Counted from the first letter of the stretch, positions 29,723-38,474 are shown. The stretch: DNA of 64,000 nt from Stigmatella erecta (GCF_900111745.1 NZ_FOIJ01000019.1:1-64000), one strand, 5' to 3'. Numbers and translations: made by a program. The notes: generated by a model from the letters alone, not told the origin.

Positions 29723-30199
29723 TCAGCTCTCTTTCTTGATCTGCTGGGCGAGGTAATTCGTCTCGCCCACCTGCTTCATCAGCTCGACCTGAGCCTCGAG
29801 CCAGTCGATGTGCTCCTCGGTGTCCTCGAGGATGCGCTCCAAGAGTTCCCGGCTGCCGTTGTCGCCACGCTTGCGGCACTCCTCGATGCCCTCGTTGAGG
29901 GTCTTCTGGGAGGCCAGCTCCAGGTTCAGGTCGAGGCGCAGCATCTCCGGGATGCTCTCGCCCACGTTCACCTTGCCCAGCCGCTGCAGGTTGGGGAGAC
30001 CTTCGAGGAACAGCACTCGCTTGATGAGCCGGTCGGCGTGCTTCATCTCGCCGATGGACTCCTCGTAAATCTTCTTCGCGAGCCGGTCATACCCCCAGTT
30101 CTCCGCGATACGCGCGTGGAGGAAGTACTCGTTGACCGCCGTCAGCTCGTTGGTCAGGACATCGTTGAGAAGCTTGATGACTTCCGGATCGCCTTTCAT
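29723..30199 (-). CDS. bfr: Bacterioferritin
   Basis: 158 residues, iron-storage ferritin of the haem-binding class. It begins MKGDPEVIKLLNDVLTNELT. Di-iron ligands Glu18, Glu51, His54, Glu94 and His130 and haem ligand Met52 are visible. At the position of the usual ligand Glu127 the motif reads D-T-E-E-H, so Thr replaces Glu three residues before His130, with Glu128/129 next to it. The longer open frame upstream belongs to bfd. It is coupled to bfd by an ATGA overlap. Confidence 0.96.
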   Translation of the reverse strand: MKGDPEVIKLLNDVLTNELTAVNEYFLHARIAENWGYDRLAKKIYEESIGEMKHADRLIKRVLFLEGLPNLQRLGKVNVGESIPEMLRLDLNLELASQKTLNEGIEECRKRGDNGSRELLERILEDTEEHIDWLEAQVELMKQVGETNYLAQQIKKES

Positions 30200-30435
30200 G
30201 GTGCCGCGGACGCTAACTGGGGCGTCCGGGCAGCACAACTCTCGCGGCAGGCGGATTTCGTGCCCACGGCCTGACACTTGGCCTCCACGAGGATCTGCTC
30301 GAGCTGATTCTGGCACCCGCCACAGCTCGTCCCGGCCCCACAAGCATCCCCCAGACCTTCGACAGTCCGGATTCCCTGAGAGATGTGGGCGCGGATGAGC
30401 CGATCCGAGACGACATGACAGAGACAAACGATCAT
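30196..30435 (-). CDS. bfd: Bacterioferritin-associated ferredoxin
   Basis: 79 residues. MIVCLCHVVSDRLI, GIRTVEGLGDACGAGTSCGG and a second Cys pair give the Cys-x-Cys ... Cys-x2-Cys set of a [2Fe-2S] Bfd-type protein, the electron donor that helps release iron from bacterioferritin. The C-terminal tail is longer than in the enteric protein and holds three extra Cys. The start is at MIVC, next to a Fur-like site, and the gene overlaps bfr. Confidence 0.93.
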   Translation of the reverse strand: MIVCLCHVVSDRLIRAHISQGIRTVEGLGDACGAGTSCGGCQNQLEQILVEAKCQAVGTKSACRESCAARTPQLASAAP

Positions 30436-30443
30436 GGAAGGGA

Positions 30444-30462
30444 TGATAATGAGAATAGGTCT
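30444..30462 (-). promoter_or_regulatory. Fur-box-like site upstream of bfd-bfr
   Basis: GATAATGAGAATAGGTCTC matches the 19-bp Fur consensus (GATAATGATAATCATTATC) at about 13 positions, including the whole GATAATGA half. It sits 9 bases before the bfd start codon, where binding would block transcription. Iron control of this operon is expected from the family; binding here is inference. Confidence 0.55.
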
Positions 30463-30528
30463 CAAAAATCTAGAGGGGGTCCCCCAAGTTCATCAGGGGG
30501 GTGTTCAGCCCTGGGTGGGCATGTGGGG

Positions 30529-30577
30529 AAAAAGCGAAGGCGGCCGAGGGAGCGTGGGAACGCTCGCCTGGCCGCCT
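30529..30577 (-). terminator. Rho-independent terminator after the chitinase gene
   Basis: AGGCGGCC ... GGCCGCCT outer arms and GAGCGT ... ACGCTC inner arms enclose a GGGA loop, giving an 18-bp stem with a short internal bulge. On the minus strand the stem is followed by TTCGC and a run of five T (30533-30529). It begins 29 bases after the chitinase stop codon and separates it from bfd. Confidence 0.8.
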
Positions 30578-30605
30578 GTCGTGCCGCGGGTTCAGGAGTC
30601 CGGGG

Positions 30606-32057
30606 CTAGCAGCCGCCCAGCAGCTCCCAGGGGCCCCACTCGGCGCCCGAGGGCGCCTCGTTCTGGGTCCACCACTTGGCGCGCCACAGCTTGCCGGTGT
30701 GGGTGGCCTTGTCGTCCTTCACGTAGACCTGGGTGGACTGCCACGCGGGCACCCCGGCGCAGTTGCCGCCCGTGCCCCCGGTGATGGTGACGGAGATGGC
30801 GCCGGAGACCGTCGCGGCCCCGCCGTTGTCCGTGGCGCGCGCCGTCAGCGCGTAGCTGCCCCCGCTGCCCGGCTTCCAGGTGATGCTGTACGGCGAAGTG
30901 GTGTCTTCGCCCACCTTGGTGCTGCCCGCGAAGAACTCCACCCGGGCGATGGTCCCATCGCTGTCCGAGGCGTTGGCCGACAGGGTGATGGTGCTGCCCA
31001 CGGCGTAGGAGGCCCCCGCGGAGGGGGCGGTGAGGTTGACGGCAGGGGGCTTGTTGTTGCCCGTGTTGCCCTGGACCACCTGGTAGATGGCGTTGAGCAG
31101 CGAGGTGCTGGCGTTCGAGGTGTCCTGGGAGATTTCCCAGATCATCACGCCGCCGCCCTGCTGGCTGCCGAGCCGCGCCTTCGCCTGGATGGTGGCGATG
31201 CCGTTGTAATAGATGTCGCCCACGTTGTCCTTGTTGGGCGCCTGGGCGTCCATCTGGACGAGCTGGGCGTAGGTGTACGCGGAGGACTGCGAGCGTCCGT
31301 AGAACGGCACCCCCAGCACCGCCTTGGCCTGGGGCAGCCCGCGGCCCTTCCAGTAGTTCAGCGACTGGACGGCGAGATCATACGTGGAGTGGGGATAGCC
31401 CGCGTCGTAGGCCATGATGTTGAGGAAGTCGACGTCGCTGAAGGACGAGGTGGGGATGCCCTCTCCGCCGTAGGAGGCCACGACCGCCGCGGTGAGCAGC
31501 TTGCCGCGGGCGTGGAGCGCCGCGCCCAGCTCGCGCGTGAGCGCCCCGAAGTTCGTGGCCGAGGCGCCCGCCTCGGGCCACTCCCAGTCGATGTCCACGC
31601 CGTCCAGGCCCGCCTGGTCCACGAAGTTCACCAGGTTGGTGACGAAGGTGGCCCGGGTGCCCGCGTTGGCGGCCAGCTGCTCGAACGGCGCATCATTGCC
31701 GTCCATCCACCCGCCCACCGCGATGAGCACCTTCACGTTGCGCGCCCGCGCCGCCTGGACGAGCGACTGCAGCCGGCCGTCCCCCGGGCTCAGCCCGGTG
31801 ATGCCGCCCTGGGCGGTGGGCAGCAGGAACGCATAGATGATGTGGGAGAGCTTGTCGTACTGGATGGCGTTGACGTCCCCCTGCCAGGTCGGGAAGTAGC
31901 CGACGACCTTGGTGGTCAGCGCCTGCGCTTCCACGGTGGCGGTGGGCAACGGCTCCAGGGAAGAATCGAGGGGGTCTGGCTGTCCGGAGCAGGCCAACAC
32001 GGTGGCCAGCAGCGCGGACCCGGCAGCCAGGCTTCGGGACAGCAGGGGGATACGCAT
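30606..32057 (-). CDS. GH18 chitinase with Ig-like and chitin-binding domains
   Basis: 483 residues. Signal LLATVLAC (lipobox). The GH18 barrel at ~50-345 contains KVLIAVGGW and the active site DGVDIDWEW (DxxDxDxE, catalytic Glu159). A PKD/Ig-like domain (~355-445, SAGASYAVGSTITLSANASD) follows. A CBM5/12 domain (~450-483, CAGVPAWQSTQVYVK and AKWWTQNEAPS) closes the protein. The start has AGGAGG upstream. It degrades extracellular chitin, a trait expected in predatory myxobacteria. The 200 bp upstream are AT-rich with TTATTTTGCACA/ACAATAAT-like repeats and likely hold the promoter. Confidence 0.95.
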   Translation of the reverse strand: MRIPLLSRSLAAGSALLATVLACSGQPDPLDSSLEPLPTATVEAQALTTKVVGYFPTWQGDVNAIQYDKLSHIIYAFLLPTAQGGITGLSPGDGRLQSLVQAARARNVKVLIAVGGWMDGNDAPFEQLAANAGTRATFVTNLVNFVDQAGLDGVDIDWEWPEAGASATNFGALTRELGAALHARGKLLTAAVVASYGGEGIPTSSFSDVDFLNIMAYDAGYPHSTYDLAVQSLNYWKGRGLPQAKAVLGVPFYGRSQSSAYTYAQLVQMDAQAPNKDNVGDIYYNGIATIQAKARLGSQQGGGVMIWEISQDTSNASTSLLNAIYQVVQGNTGNNKPPAVNLTAPSAGASYAVGSTITLSANASDSDGTIARVEFFAGSTKVGEDTTSPYSITWKPGSGGSYALTARATDNGGAATVSGAISVTITGGTGGNCAGVPAWQSTQVYVKDDKATHTGKLWRAKWWTQNEAPSGAEWGPWELLGGC

Positions 32058-32260
32058 CAAGGCAAGACGCCTCCTGAAGGGAACTGTCCTCCCAGGAGGG
32101 GCCCGGCTCTTTTTTAGGGTCAAGAAAATGCAGTAAATGCCGTGGAACCCGAATTCGGTATTATTTTGCACATTTTACAATAATTTGGAAAACGGATAAT
32201 CCGGGTGCGGCCAGTGGACGGATGGAACGGGACCCGGCCGTGAACGAAGGTGTCAGGCCC
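32058..32260. other. AT-rich divergent promoter region between chitinase and the TadE-like gene
   Basis: A short AT-rich island in very GC-rich DNA. It holds the palindrome CCGAATTCGG, then a stretch with ATTATT and AATAAT forming an inverted pair, and GGATAATCCGG. These look like promoter/operator elements for the divergent genes. No assignment to a sigma factor was possible. A GTG/ATG extending the TadE-like frame lies in this region but begins without an SD. Confidence 0.4.
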
Positions 32261-33025
32261 ATGCTGAGCAAGAGGAGGCGCTCCGCGGACTCTGAGTCCG
32301 GTCAGGCCATGGTGGAGGCGGCGCTGACGCTTCCGCTGACGGTCTTCCTCGTGCTGGGCACGCTCCAGTTCTTCCTGCTGCTGCAGGCGCGGCTGCTGAC
32401 GGAGTACGCGGCGTTCCGCGCGGTGCGCACCGGCAGCGTCAAGCACGGGGACTGCGAGGCGATGACCCACGCGGCCATCGCGGCGCTGCTGCCCGCCTTC
32501 AGCCGGACCGATTCGGCGCAGGCGCTCGGGGAGACCTTCTACGCCCACCGGGACAACCTGTACCAGCCCGGGCGGGACTCGGGGCACAGCGGGGCCATCG
32601 TGTGGATTTCGCGCGAGCGGCCCCTGCGCGCGGAGCTGCGCGAGGACGAGGAGGAGTCCTTCGATGATCCGGCCCGCTACACGCGCATGGCGGACGTGGT
32701 GCGCCTGGAGGCGCGCCTCGTCTTCTGGTACCCGATGCGCATCCCGTTCGCCAACTGGGTCCTGGGCCGGATGATCCTCGCCCACATGGGCCTGCGCGCC
32801 TACAGCAACCATGTCAACCCGCTCATGCCCACCCAGGTGGCCAGCTGGACCCGCCAGACGGCCTTCTCCCTGGAGGAGCGGCTGGGCCAGGAGATGCTCG
32901 ATCGCGCCGAGCGCAAGGAGTACGTCTTTCCCCTTCAGGCCAACTACACCATGCGGATGATGACCCCGCCCCGCCCCCAGCACTTCCAGACCCAGAACTG
33001 CTCGCCCGCGGAGGAGGCCCCATGA
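32261..33025 (+). CDS. TadE-like pseudopilin
   Basis: 254 residues from MLSKRRRSADS; an ATG 13 codons earlier is weaker. The TadE pattern is clear: basic leader, SESGQAMVEAALTLPLTVF with the conserved Glu after the cleavage-like site, then a hydrophobic helix. The rest is a long acidic/aromatic ectodomain. It is the first of four overlapping genes. TadE/G proteins assemble minor pilins of Flp/Tad systems, but no Tad ATPase or platform gene is in view. Confidence 0.85.
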   Translation: MLSKRRRSADSESGQAMVEAALTLPLTVFLVLGTLQFFLLLQARLLTEYAAFRAVRTGSVKHGDCEAMTHAAIAALLPAFSRTDSAQALGETFYAHRDNLYQPGRDSGHSGAIVWISRERPLRAELREDEEESFDDPARYTRMADVVRLEARLVFWYPMRIPFANWVLGRMILAHMGLRAYSNHVNPLMPTQVASWTRQTAFSLEERLGQEMLDRAERKEYVFPLQANYTMRMMTPPRPQHFQTQNCSPAEEAP

Positions 33026-34515
33026 GCCGCGCTGTCCGCTCGCGAGGCCAGGCGCTGGTGCTCCTGTGCCTGACGATGCTGCTCGTCACGCTGATGGTCT
33101 TCCTCACGATTTCCTTCTCGACGCGCGTGCGCGAGAAGATGGAGGCCCAGAGCGTGGCGGACCTGGCCGCCTACAGCGGCGCGGTGGCCACCGCGCGCAC
33201 CTTCAACAGCATCTCCCTCATGCGCCGGGCGCAGACGGCCCACCTGGTGGCCGCCTCCGGGACGATGAGCCTCATCAGCTGGACGAGCATGATGCGCGCG
33301 AACCTCAACGTCGCCCGCAGCGCGCTCCAGCCCTGTCCGGCCGCCGTCAACGCCCTGCGCACGCTGAACGAGCAGTCCCTGGAGATGGAGCAGAAGTGGC
33401 ACGAGATGGACGCGCGGGCCGGGGTGCAGGCCTACAACATCTATGTGCTGGGCGGCCACCTGGGCAGCATGCAGGGCCTGATGTTCGAGCAGCTGAAGGA
33501 GTCGGTCTCCGGCGGGCCGAAGTCCTTCTCCAAGCAGCTGACGGCCCTGGCCTCGAAGGGCAGCCGCTTCCCGGGCGAGCTGCACGCGGGCCCCACCCCG
33601 GTGTCCGTGGGCGAGCTGATGTACGCCACGACCGGCGGCTCCGGCCACGCCCTCGACATGGCCATGGCCAGCCGGGGCCATGAGTTCATCACCCGCCGCC
33701 AGGGCATGCCGGCCTTCAATGGCACGCAGGGCATCCTGGGCGCGCTGGCTGCCGCGGGGGGCACCCTGCGCGTCATCCGCGGGGGCGGCAGCGCCTACTG
33801 GGGCACGGAGCGCAACCACGGAGGCCGGGCCGACAAGCCCTACTTCACCTGGGCGGAGGACCATGCGGTGGTGGAGGTGACGTTCCCGGGCTGTGCCCCG
33901 CTGCGCACGAATGCCTGGGCGTACGTGAAGGCCACGGACCTCGAGGACGAGAGCGACGAGCACGCGTGGAGCTCCCCCTTGCCGGCCGGGATTGGCCGGG
34001 CGGACCCGGGCATGGAGAAGCAGTACCGGCACACGCTGCTCTCGTGCTGGCCGCGCACCTACTGCCCGAGCACCTTCATCGGGGGCATGACGTTCAACAC
34101 GGCCGACCAGGAGGACGGCAACGTCTGGGCGCAGCCGAAAATCTTCGCGCTCGTCCAGCGGGACTACAAGGTCCGGGGGCCGCGCAGCGATCCCTGGAAC
34201 CTGCGGTTCAACTTCCAGTTCTCCGAGGAGGGCGGCAGTACGTTCGACAGCCACGGCCTGACGATGGCGGACGGCACGGACATCAGCGTGCAGTCGGCGC
34301 TGGCCACGGGGCTGGCCTACTACCACCGGCGCGGGCACTGGAACGAGCCGCCCAACCTCTGGAACCCCTTCTGGCGCGCGACCCTCGTGGCCGCGGACAT
34401 CGACACGGGCGGCAAGCTGCTCCGGGGCGGCACGGACGTGCCGGACACGGTGGGGGCCCCCGGGGCCTCGGCCTTCGAGCAGCTCATCCGGGCGGGCTAC
34501 AAGGGGGTGCACTGA
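33022..34515 (+). CDS. TadG-like membrane-anchored secreted protein
   Basis: 497 residues. SRGQALVLLCLTMLLVTLMVFLT is the TadG/TadE-type N-terminal helix (GQALVL matches the TadG version), followed by RVREKMEAQSVADLAAYSGAVATARTFNS, the diagnostic stretch of the Flp-assembly TadE/G-like family. The large C-terminal part contains Cys-rich loops and is probably outside the membrane. It overlaps the gene before it by 4 bases and the next by 1 base (TGATG). Confidence 0.83.
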   Translation: MSRAVRSRGQALVLLCLTMLLVTLMVFLTISFSTRVREKMEAQSVADLAAYSGAVATARTFNSISLMRRAQTAHLVAASGTMSLISWTSMMRANLNVARSALQPCPAAVNALRTLNEQSLEMEQKWHEMDARAGVQAYNIYVLGGHLGSMQGLMFEQLKESVSGGPKSFSKQLTALASKGSRFPGELHAGPTPVSVGELMYATTGGSGHALDMAMASRGHEFITRRQGMPAFNGTQGILGALAAAGGTLRVIRGGGSAYWGTERNHGGRADKPYFTWAEDHAVVEVTFPGCAPLRTNAWAYVKATDLEDESDEHAWSSPLPAGIGRADPGMEKQYRHTLLSCWPRTYCPSTFIGGMTFNTADQEDGNVWAQPKIFALVQRDYKVRGPRSDPWNLRFNFQFSEEGGSTFDSHGLTMADGTDISVQSALATGLAYYHRRGHWNEPPNLWNPFWRATLVAADIDTGGKLLRGGTDVPDTVGAPGASAFEQLIRAGYKGVH

Positions 34516-35576
34516 TGTGGGCGCGCCGCCGAGCCCCCCGGGGCCAGTCCTTGGTGGAGCTGGCGCTGGGCCTCATCGTCTTCATCACGGTGGTGATGTT
34601 CGGCATCCACTTCGCCGAGGTGGGCTACCTGTCGCTCAAGGTGCACGAGGCGGCGGTCTCTCCGCTCTGGGACAGCACGGCGTTCCGGGTGCACCGGATG
34701 CAGCACCAGCAGGACAACATCGGGGACTTCAGCACCTTCCCCGCCATCGCGCCGCGGGTGATGGCGGACGCGAACCTGCGCTACCAGGACTTCGATGGGC
34801 GCAGCTCCACGGCGAGGGACCGGGATCAGCTCTCCCAGGTCTTCACCCGCATCGACAGCCTGCAGGTGCGGTGCGAGCGGGACGACGAGGTGGAGTTCGA
34901 TCTGCCCCGCAGCCGGATGCCGGCCATGAAGGAGCCCCGGGCCGGTGACTGGGGCTACTACCCGCCGGGCCAGGAGCTGGGGCAGCCGACGGACAGCGTG
35001 CTCGATGAAGTCTACGAGAACGTGGGCGGCGTGAGCTGCATGGCGGAGGCCCACGTGGAGGGGCTGCCCACCTTGCCCACCTCCTTCCTGGAGGGCACGC
35101 GGGGCTTCTTCCAGGCGCCGCACTCGGTGCGGCTGGACATGAAGACGTGCGCGGCGGGCCGGGCCGTGAACGGCGAGTGCAAGGGGCGCTACGGGATCCT
35201 GCTGGGCGACTTCGGCTTCTCCGACCGGGACACGAGTGGGCACTGCCCCCTTCAGCCCGAGCAGCCGGATGTGCCCTGCGGCGACAACCGGGCCTACTAC
35301 TACGCGGCCCGGAAGGTGTTCGACCAGGGCGGGCGCGCGGCGGGCAATGCCGCCTCCGAGTTCGCCGAGTTCTTCGTGGGCTACAGCCCCATCGACGAGA
35401 ACGGCTTCTTCATGAGCTACCGCGGCGAGGAGGACGGCTACATCGAGCGGGACACGCCGCGCGGCGAGTCCCAGGATGAGCGGGACCGGCCCCGCAACAC
35501 GGGCGGTATCGACCACAAGCCCGAGGCGGTCCGCCGCGCCTCCAACAAGTGCTTCCTGGGGCTGTCCGAATGCTGA
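34515..35576 (+). CDS. TadE-like protein, second copy
   Basis: 353 residues: RGQSLVELALGLIVFITVVMFGIHFAEVGYLSLKVHEA is a TadE-type N-terminus (given here in two overlapping parts: RGQSLVELALGLIVF and VVMFGIHFAEVGY). The ectodomain contains several Cys (VGGVSCMAEAH, MKTCAAG, GHCPLQPEQPDVPCGDN). It starts within the stop codon of the gene before it and overlaps the next by 7 bases. Function: minor pilin-like, inferred. Confidence 0.8.
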   Translation: MWARRRAPRGQSLVELALGLIVFITVVMFGIHFAEVGYLSLKVHEAAVSPLWDSTAFRVHRMQHQQDNIGDFSTFPAIAPRVMADANLRYQDFDGRSSTARDRDQLSQVFTRIDSLQVRCERDDEVEFDLPRSRMPAMKEPRAGDWGYYPPGQELGQPTDSVLDEVYENVGGVSCMAEAHVEGLPTLPTSFLEGTRGFFQAPHSVRLDMKTCAAGRAVNGECKGRYGILLGDFGFSDRDTSGHCPLQPEQPDVPCGDNRAYYYAARKVFDQGGRAAGNAASEFAEFFVGYSPIDENGFFMSYRGEEDGYIERDTPRGESQDERDRPRNTGGIDHKPEAVRRASNKCFLGLSEC

Positions 35577-36250
35577 GCTGCCTGCTCGTGCTCGAGGTGT
35601 TGCTGGCCGCGCCGCCCGCGGGAGAGCCCTTCCAGTGGCAGGTGCCCGGACAGGTGTCAAAGCTGGAGGTGCCGGGGGGGATGAACGTGGGCGGCATTCC
35701 CATCCGCCTCCAGGTCTACAGCTCCAAGGAGAGCGTGGACCGGCTCATCCAGCACTTCGCCACGGCGTTCGACGAGTCCGGCTTCTACATCGAGCGCCAG
35801 CAGAAGCAGCTGGCCGCCGAGCCCCACCTCACCGCGCTGAACACGCGCACGCTGACGGCCTACACGGTCATCCTCGAGAAGGAGGCCAACGGCCTCACCA
35901 CGGTGGTGCTGGGCGAGTCCCGGATGGGGGACTTCAAGCCCCTGCCGGCCTCGGAGCTGCTGCCGGTGTACCCGGGGGCGCAGAACGTGCTCCAGAGCGA
36001 CATGGAAGGGGCGAAGACGCTCGCCTTCCGCGTGGCGGCGAAGCCGGAGCAGGTGAGCGCCTGGTACCGGGAGCGGCTCGTGCGCGCTGGATATAAGGAG
36101 GAGGAGCCGCTCGTCTTCCGCCGGCAGGAGCAGGAGGTCCGGATGTCGGCCTCGGCCCGCGAGGGGGCGCTCGACGTCGTCCTCTTCCTGAAGACCGCGG
36201 GAGTGCGTCCACTGCTCGAGCCCGCGGCCGTGAGCCACAGCACGCCCTGA
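35570..36250 (+). CDS. Secreted hypothetical protein, last gene of the TadE/G operon
   Basis: 226 residues from MLSCLLVLEVLLAA, a signal peptide that begins inside the previous gene. Two related halves: SKESVDRLIQHFATAFDESGFYIE at the N-terminus and KPEQVSAWYRERLVRAGYKEEEP later, both reading as repeats of the small alpha/beta module that TadE-linked myxobacterial proteins show. No enzyme motif. It may be a periplasmic accessory of the pilin-like products. Confidence 0.74.
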   Translation: MLSCLLVLEVLLAAPPAGEPFQWQVPGQVSKLEVPGGMNVGGIPIRLQVYSSKESVDRLIQHFATAFDESGFYIERQQKQLAAEPHLTALNTRTLTAYTVILEKEANGLTTVVLGESRMGDFKPLPASELLPVYPGAQNVLQSDMEGAKTLAFRVAAKPEQVSAWYRERLVRAGYKEEEPLVFRRQEQEVRMSASAREGALDVVLFLKTAGVRPLLEPAAVSHSTP

Positions 36251-36280
36251 GTCTCTCAACTGCGGTGAGGCGCCTTCCGC

Positions 36281-36862
36281 TCAGGACACGACGGGGAGCG
36301 CCTGGATGTCCATTTCGATCTCAATCCGCTCCCCGACGAGCCAGCCGCCGTTGTCGAGCACCTTGTTCCAGCGGATGCCGTAGTCCGAGCGGTTGATCGA
36401 GGTGCGCGCCGTGTACAGCAGGCGCTGTCGGCCCCAGGGGTCCTTCGAGGTGGCGGTGTGGCGCGCCTCGAAGATGACCGGCTGGGTGATGTTGCGGATG
36501 GTCAGCGTCCCGTGCAGCCGGAACCCCGAGCCGCCCGTGGGCTCCGTCCGCACGCTGCGGAAGGTAATCTTGGGCGAGTTGTCGGCATCGAGGAAGTCGG
36601 CCGAGCGCAGGTGCGCGTCCCGCTCCGGGCTGCCCGTGTAGATGCTGGTGGCGTCCGCGCTCACCTCGACCTCCCCCTGGGTGGGCTGCTCCGGGTTCAC
36701 CCTCAGGGTGCCCGTGAGCCGCTCGAACCGGCCGTGCACCCGCGCCACCACCATGTGCCGGGCGGTGAAGAGAATGGACGAGTGCGCAGGATCGACGCTC
36801 CACGTGGCGTGCTGCGTGGGAAGTTGCGTCGAGGAGGCCCGGCCAAGAGAAGGATGGATCAT
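36281..36862 (-). CDS. YceI-family protein
   Basis: 193 residues. WSVDPAHSSILFTARHMVVARVHGRF, VSADATSIYTGSPERDAHLRSADFLDAD and FRLHGTLTIRNITQPV are YceI lipocalin-like signatures, binding polyisoprenoid or amphiphilic molecules. No Sec signal is obvious, so it is the cytoplasmic type. Start taken at MIHPSLGR; an in-frame upstream start extends it by 12 codons without support. Confidence 0.9.
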   Translation of the reverse strand: MIHPSLGRASSTQLPTQHATWSVDPAHSSILFTARHMVVARVHGRFERLTGTLRVNPEQPTQGEVEVSADATSIYTGSPERDAHLRSADFLDADNSPKITFRSVRTEPTGGSGFRLHGTLTIRNITQPVIFEARHTATSKDPWGRQRLLYTARTSINRSDYGIRWNKVLDNGGWLVGERIEIEMDIQALPVVS

Positions 36863-37060
36863 GGTCGCTGTCGGGTAAGGGTGCGAAAGTCCCGGCACAC
36901 AGTAGGAACGTGCTCCCCAGGCGGAAGTGCTCGGGGCTCATAACGGCCGGGTCACTGTGAAGTAGTGAGCAGGGGCCCAAAGCGAAAAAGAAAGGCACTC
37001 CCGGGAATAAGGGTGGGGCGCGGCGTACCGCTCGTGGACACACACACCACGGAGACTCAC

Positions 37061-37468
37061 ATGGGAATGCCGAAGAACGTCGTGATGGGACTGGGGCTGG
37101 GCACCTTGCTGCTCGCGGGGACGGGCGCGCTGGCGGGCTCGAGGATCGTGCGCAACGTCTACGTTTCCAGTTCCTCGGCGGGAGGGTACGCCTATGGCTC
37201 GCTGGGCAATGCCCGCGGCAGCGCGGACACGGTTCAGTACATCGGCTGCACCACCAGCAGTGGCAGCGCGGGGGACCAGGCGATGACCTGCTTCGCGAAG
37301 ACCAGCGGCGGCATCACCGGCACCTGCACATCATCGGTACCGGCCCTGGTGGAGGCCGCGCGCTCGGTGACGGCGGACGCGTACGTCGACTTCCGGTGGG
37401 ATGGCACTGGGAAGTGCCTCCAGCTGACCGTGTCTCACGCGTCCCACTATCAGCCATCCGTGGAGTAA
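37061..37468 (+). CDS. Small exported hypothetical protein
   Basis: 135 residues from an ATG with GGAG upstream. A signal peptide (VVMGLGLGTLLLAGTGALAG) precedes a Ser/Gly-rich mature part with three Cys (YIGCTTSSGSAGDQAMTCFAK, GTCTSS). No family recognised. It ends one base from the convergent acyltransferase gene. Confidence 0.72.
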   Translation: MGMPKNVVMGLGLGTLLLAGTGALAGSRIVRNVYVSSSSAGGYAYGSLGNARGSADTVQYIGCTTSSGSAGDQAMTCFAKTSGGITGTCTSSVPALVEAARSVTADAYVDFRWDGTGKCLQLTVSHASHYQPSVE

Positions 37469-37469
37469 C

Positions 37470-38474
37470 TCAGCGCGCCTCGGGCAGAAGCCGCCGCGCT
37501 CGCAACGCCTGGAGCGCGGCGGCGACGGACTCCCGCGCGGGCGCACGGGAGTGGAGCAGGGTCAGCGTGAAGATCTCCGGCGCCGCCAGCTCGCTCTGGG
37601 CGAACGAGGAGAGCGCCCGGGACGCACCGCACTCGATGAAGGCGGTGAGCCCCTCCTGGGCCAGCGTGTGAAGGGCCGTGGAGAAGCGCACCCGGTGGAT
37701 CAGGTGCTGGGCCAGGTGTCCGGTCAGGGGCTCCTCGGGGCCGTAGTAGCGGCCGAGGATGGGCGAGAAGACAGGGGCCTTGAGCGGCCGGGAGGCAAAG
37801 CGCCGCAGCCGCGCGCCGAAGTCCTCCGCGATGGGCTGCATCACCCCGGGACAGTGGAAGGGGTAGAGCGAGCTCATCCGCTTGAACGCGATGCGCAGGG
37901 GGCCGCACAGGCGCTGGGCCTGGGCCATGGCCTCCTCCGAGCCCGACAGGGCCGTCTGCCCGGAGTGGTTCTCCGCCGCGATGGCGAGCCGCGGGGAGCC
38001 CACCTGCTGCACCACCTGCTCCGCCTGCGCCACGCCGGTCCCCAGCGCGGCCATGAAGCCGCTGTGGGCACCGAGCTGCTGGAGCGCCGTGACGCGCTCG
38101 CAGAGGATCTCCGTGCCCTCCTCCACGGTGAAGCCCCCCGCGCAGACCATGGCCGCCAGCTCCCCGAAGCTGTGCCCCACGAAGACCCGGGGCACCAGGC
38201 CCTCGGACTCCAGCAGCCGGTACACCACCAGGGACGCGCCGTAGATGGCCAGCTGGTACAGCCCCTGCGCCCGGAGCGTGTGCGCCTCGCTGTCGGGAGG
38301 AGGGGGCGCGGCGAGGTAGTCCGAGAGGGTGCCCCCCAGGTGCGCGCGCGCGATGGGGTCCATGGCGGCGAGCACCGCCTGGGCCGCCGGGTGGCTGCCG
38401 GCGAGCCCGGTCAGGGCGCCGGGGTAATACCCCCCCTGGCCGGGGAACAGGACTGCGATGGGGGCCTGGTTCAT
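37470..38474 (-). CDS. Stand-alone FabD-type acyltransferase
   Basis: 334 residues with VLFPGQGGYYPG, GHSFGELAAM (nucleophile Ser102), ERVTALQ (Arg) and YPFHCPG (His207). This is the malonyl-CoA:ACP transacylase fold. The YPFH in place of the common AFH around the His departs from typical malonyl-specific FabD and points to another acyl unit or a trans-acting polyketide acyltransferase. No polyketide synthase or ACP gene is near. It follows the M1 aminopeptidase on the same strand after 55 bases. Confidence 0.85.
   Translation of the reverse strand: MNQAPIAVLFPGQGGYYPGALTGLAGSHPAAQAVLAAMDPIARAHLGGTLSDYLAAPPPPDSEAHTLRAQGLYQLAIYGASLVVYRLLESEGLVPRVFVGHSFGELAAMVCAGGFTVEEGTEILCERVTALQQLGAHSGFMAALGTGVAQAEQVVQQVGSPRLAIAAENHSGQTALSGSEEAMAQAQRLCGPLRIAFKRMSSLYPFHCPGVMQPIAEDFGARLRRFASRPLKAPVFSPILGRYYGPEEPLTGHLAQHLIHRVRFSTALHTLAQEGLTAFIECGASRALSSFAQSELAAPEIFTLTLLHSRAPARESVAAALQALRARRLLPEAR

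Noticed and set aside
27426..29756. 776-codon plus-strand open frame
   Set aside because: Antisense of mrpA; very high Gln/His/Arg/Gly content and no domain.
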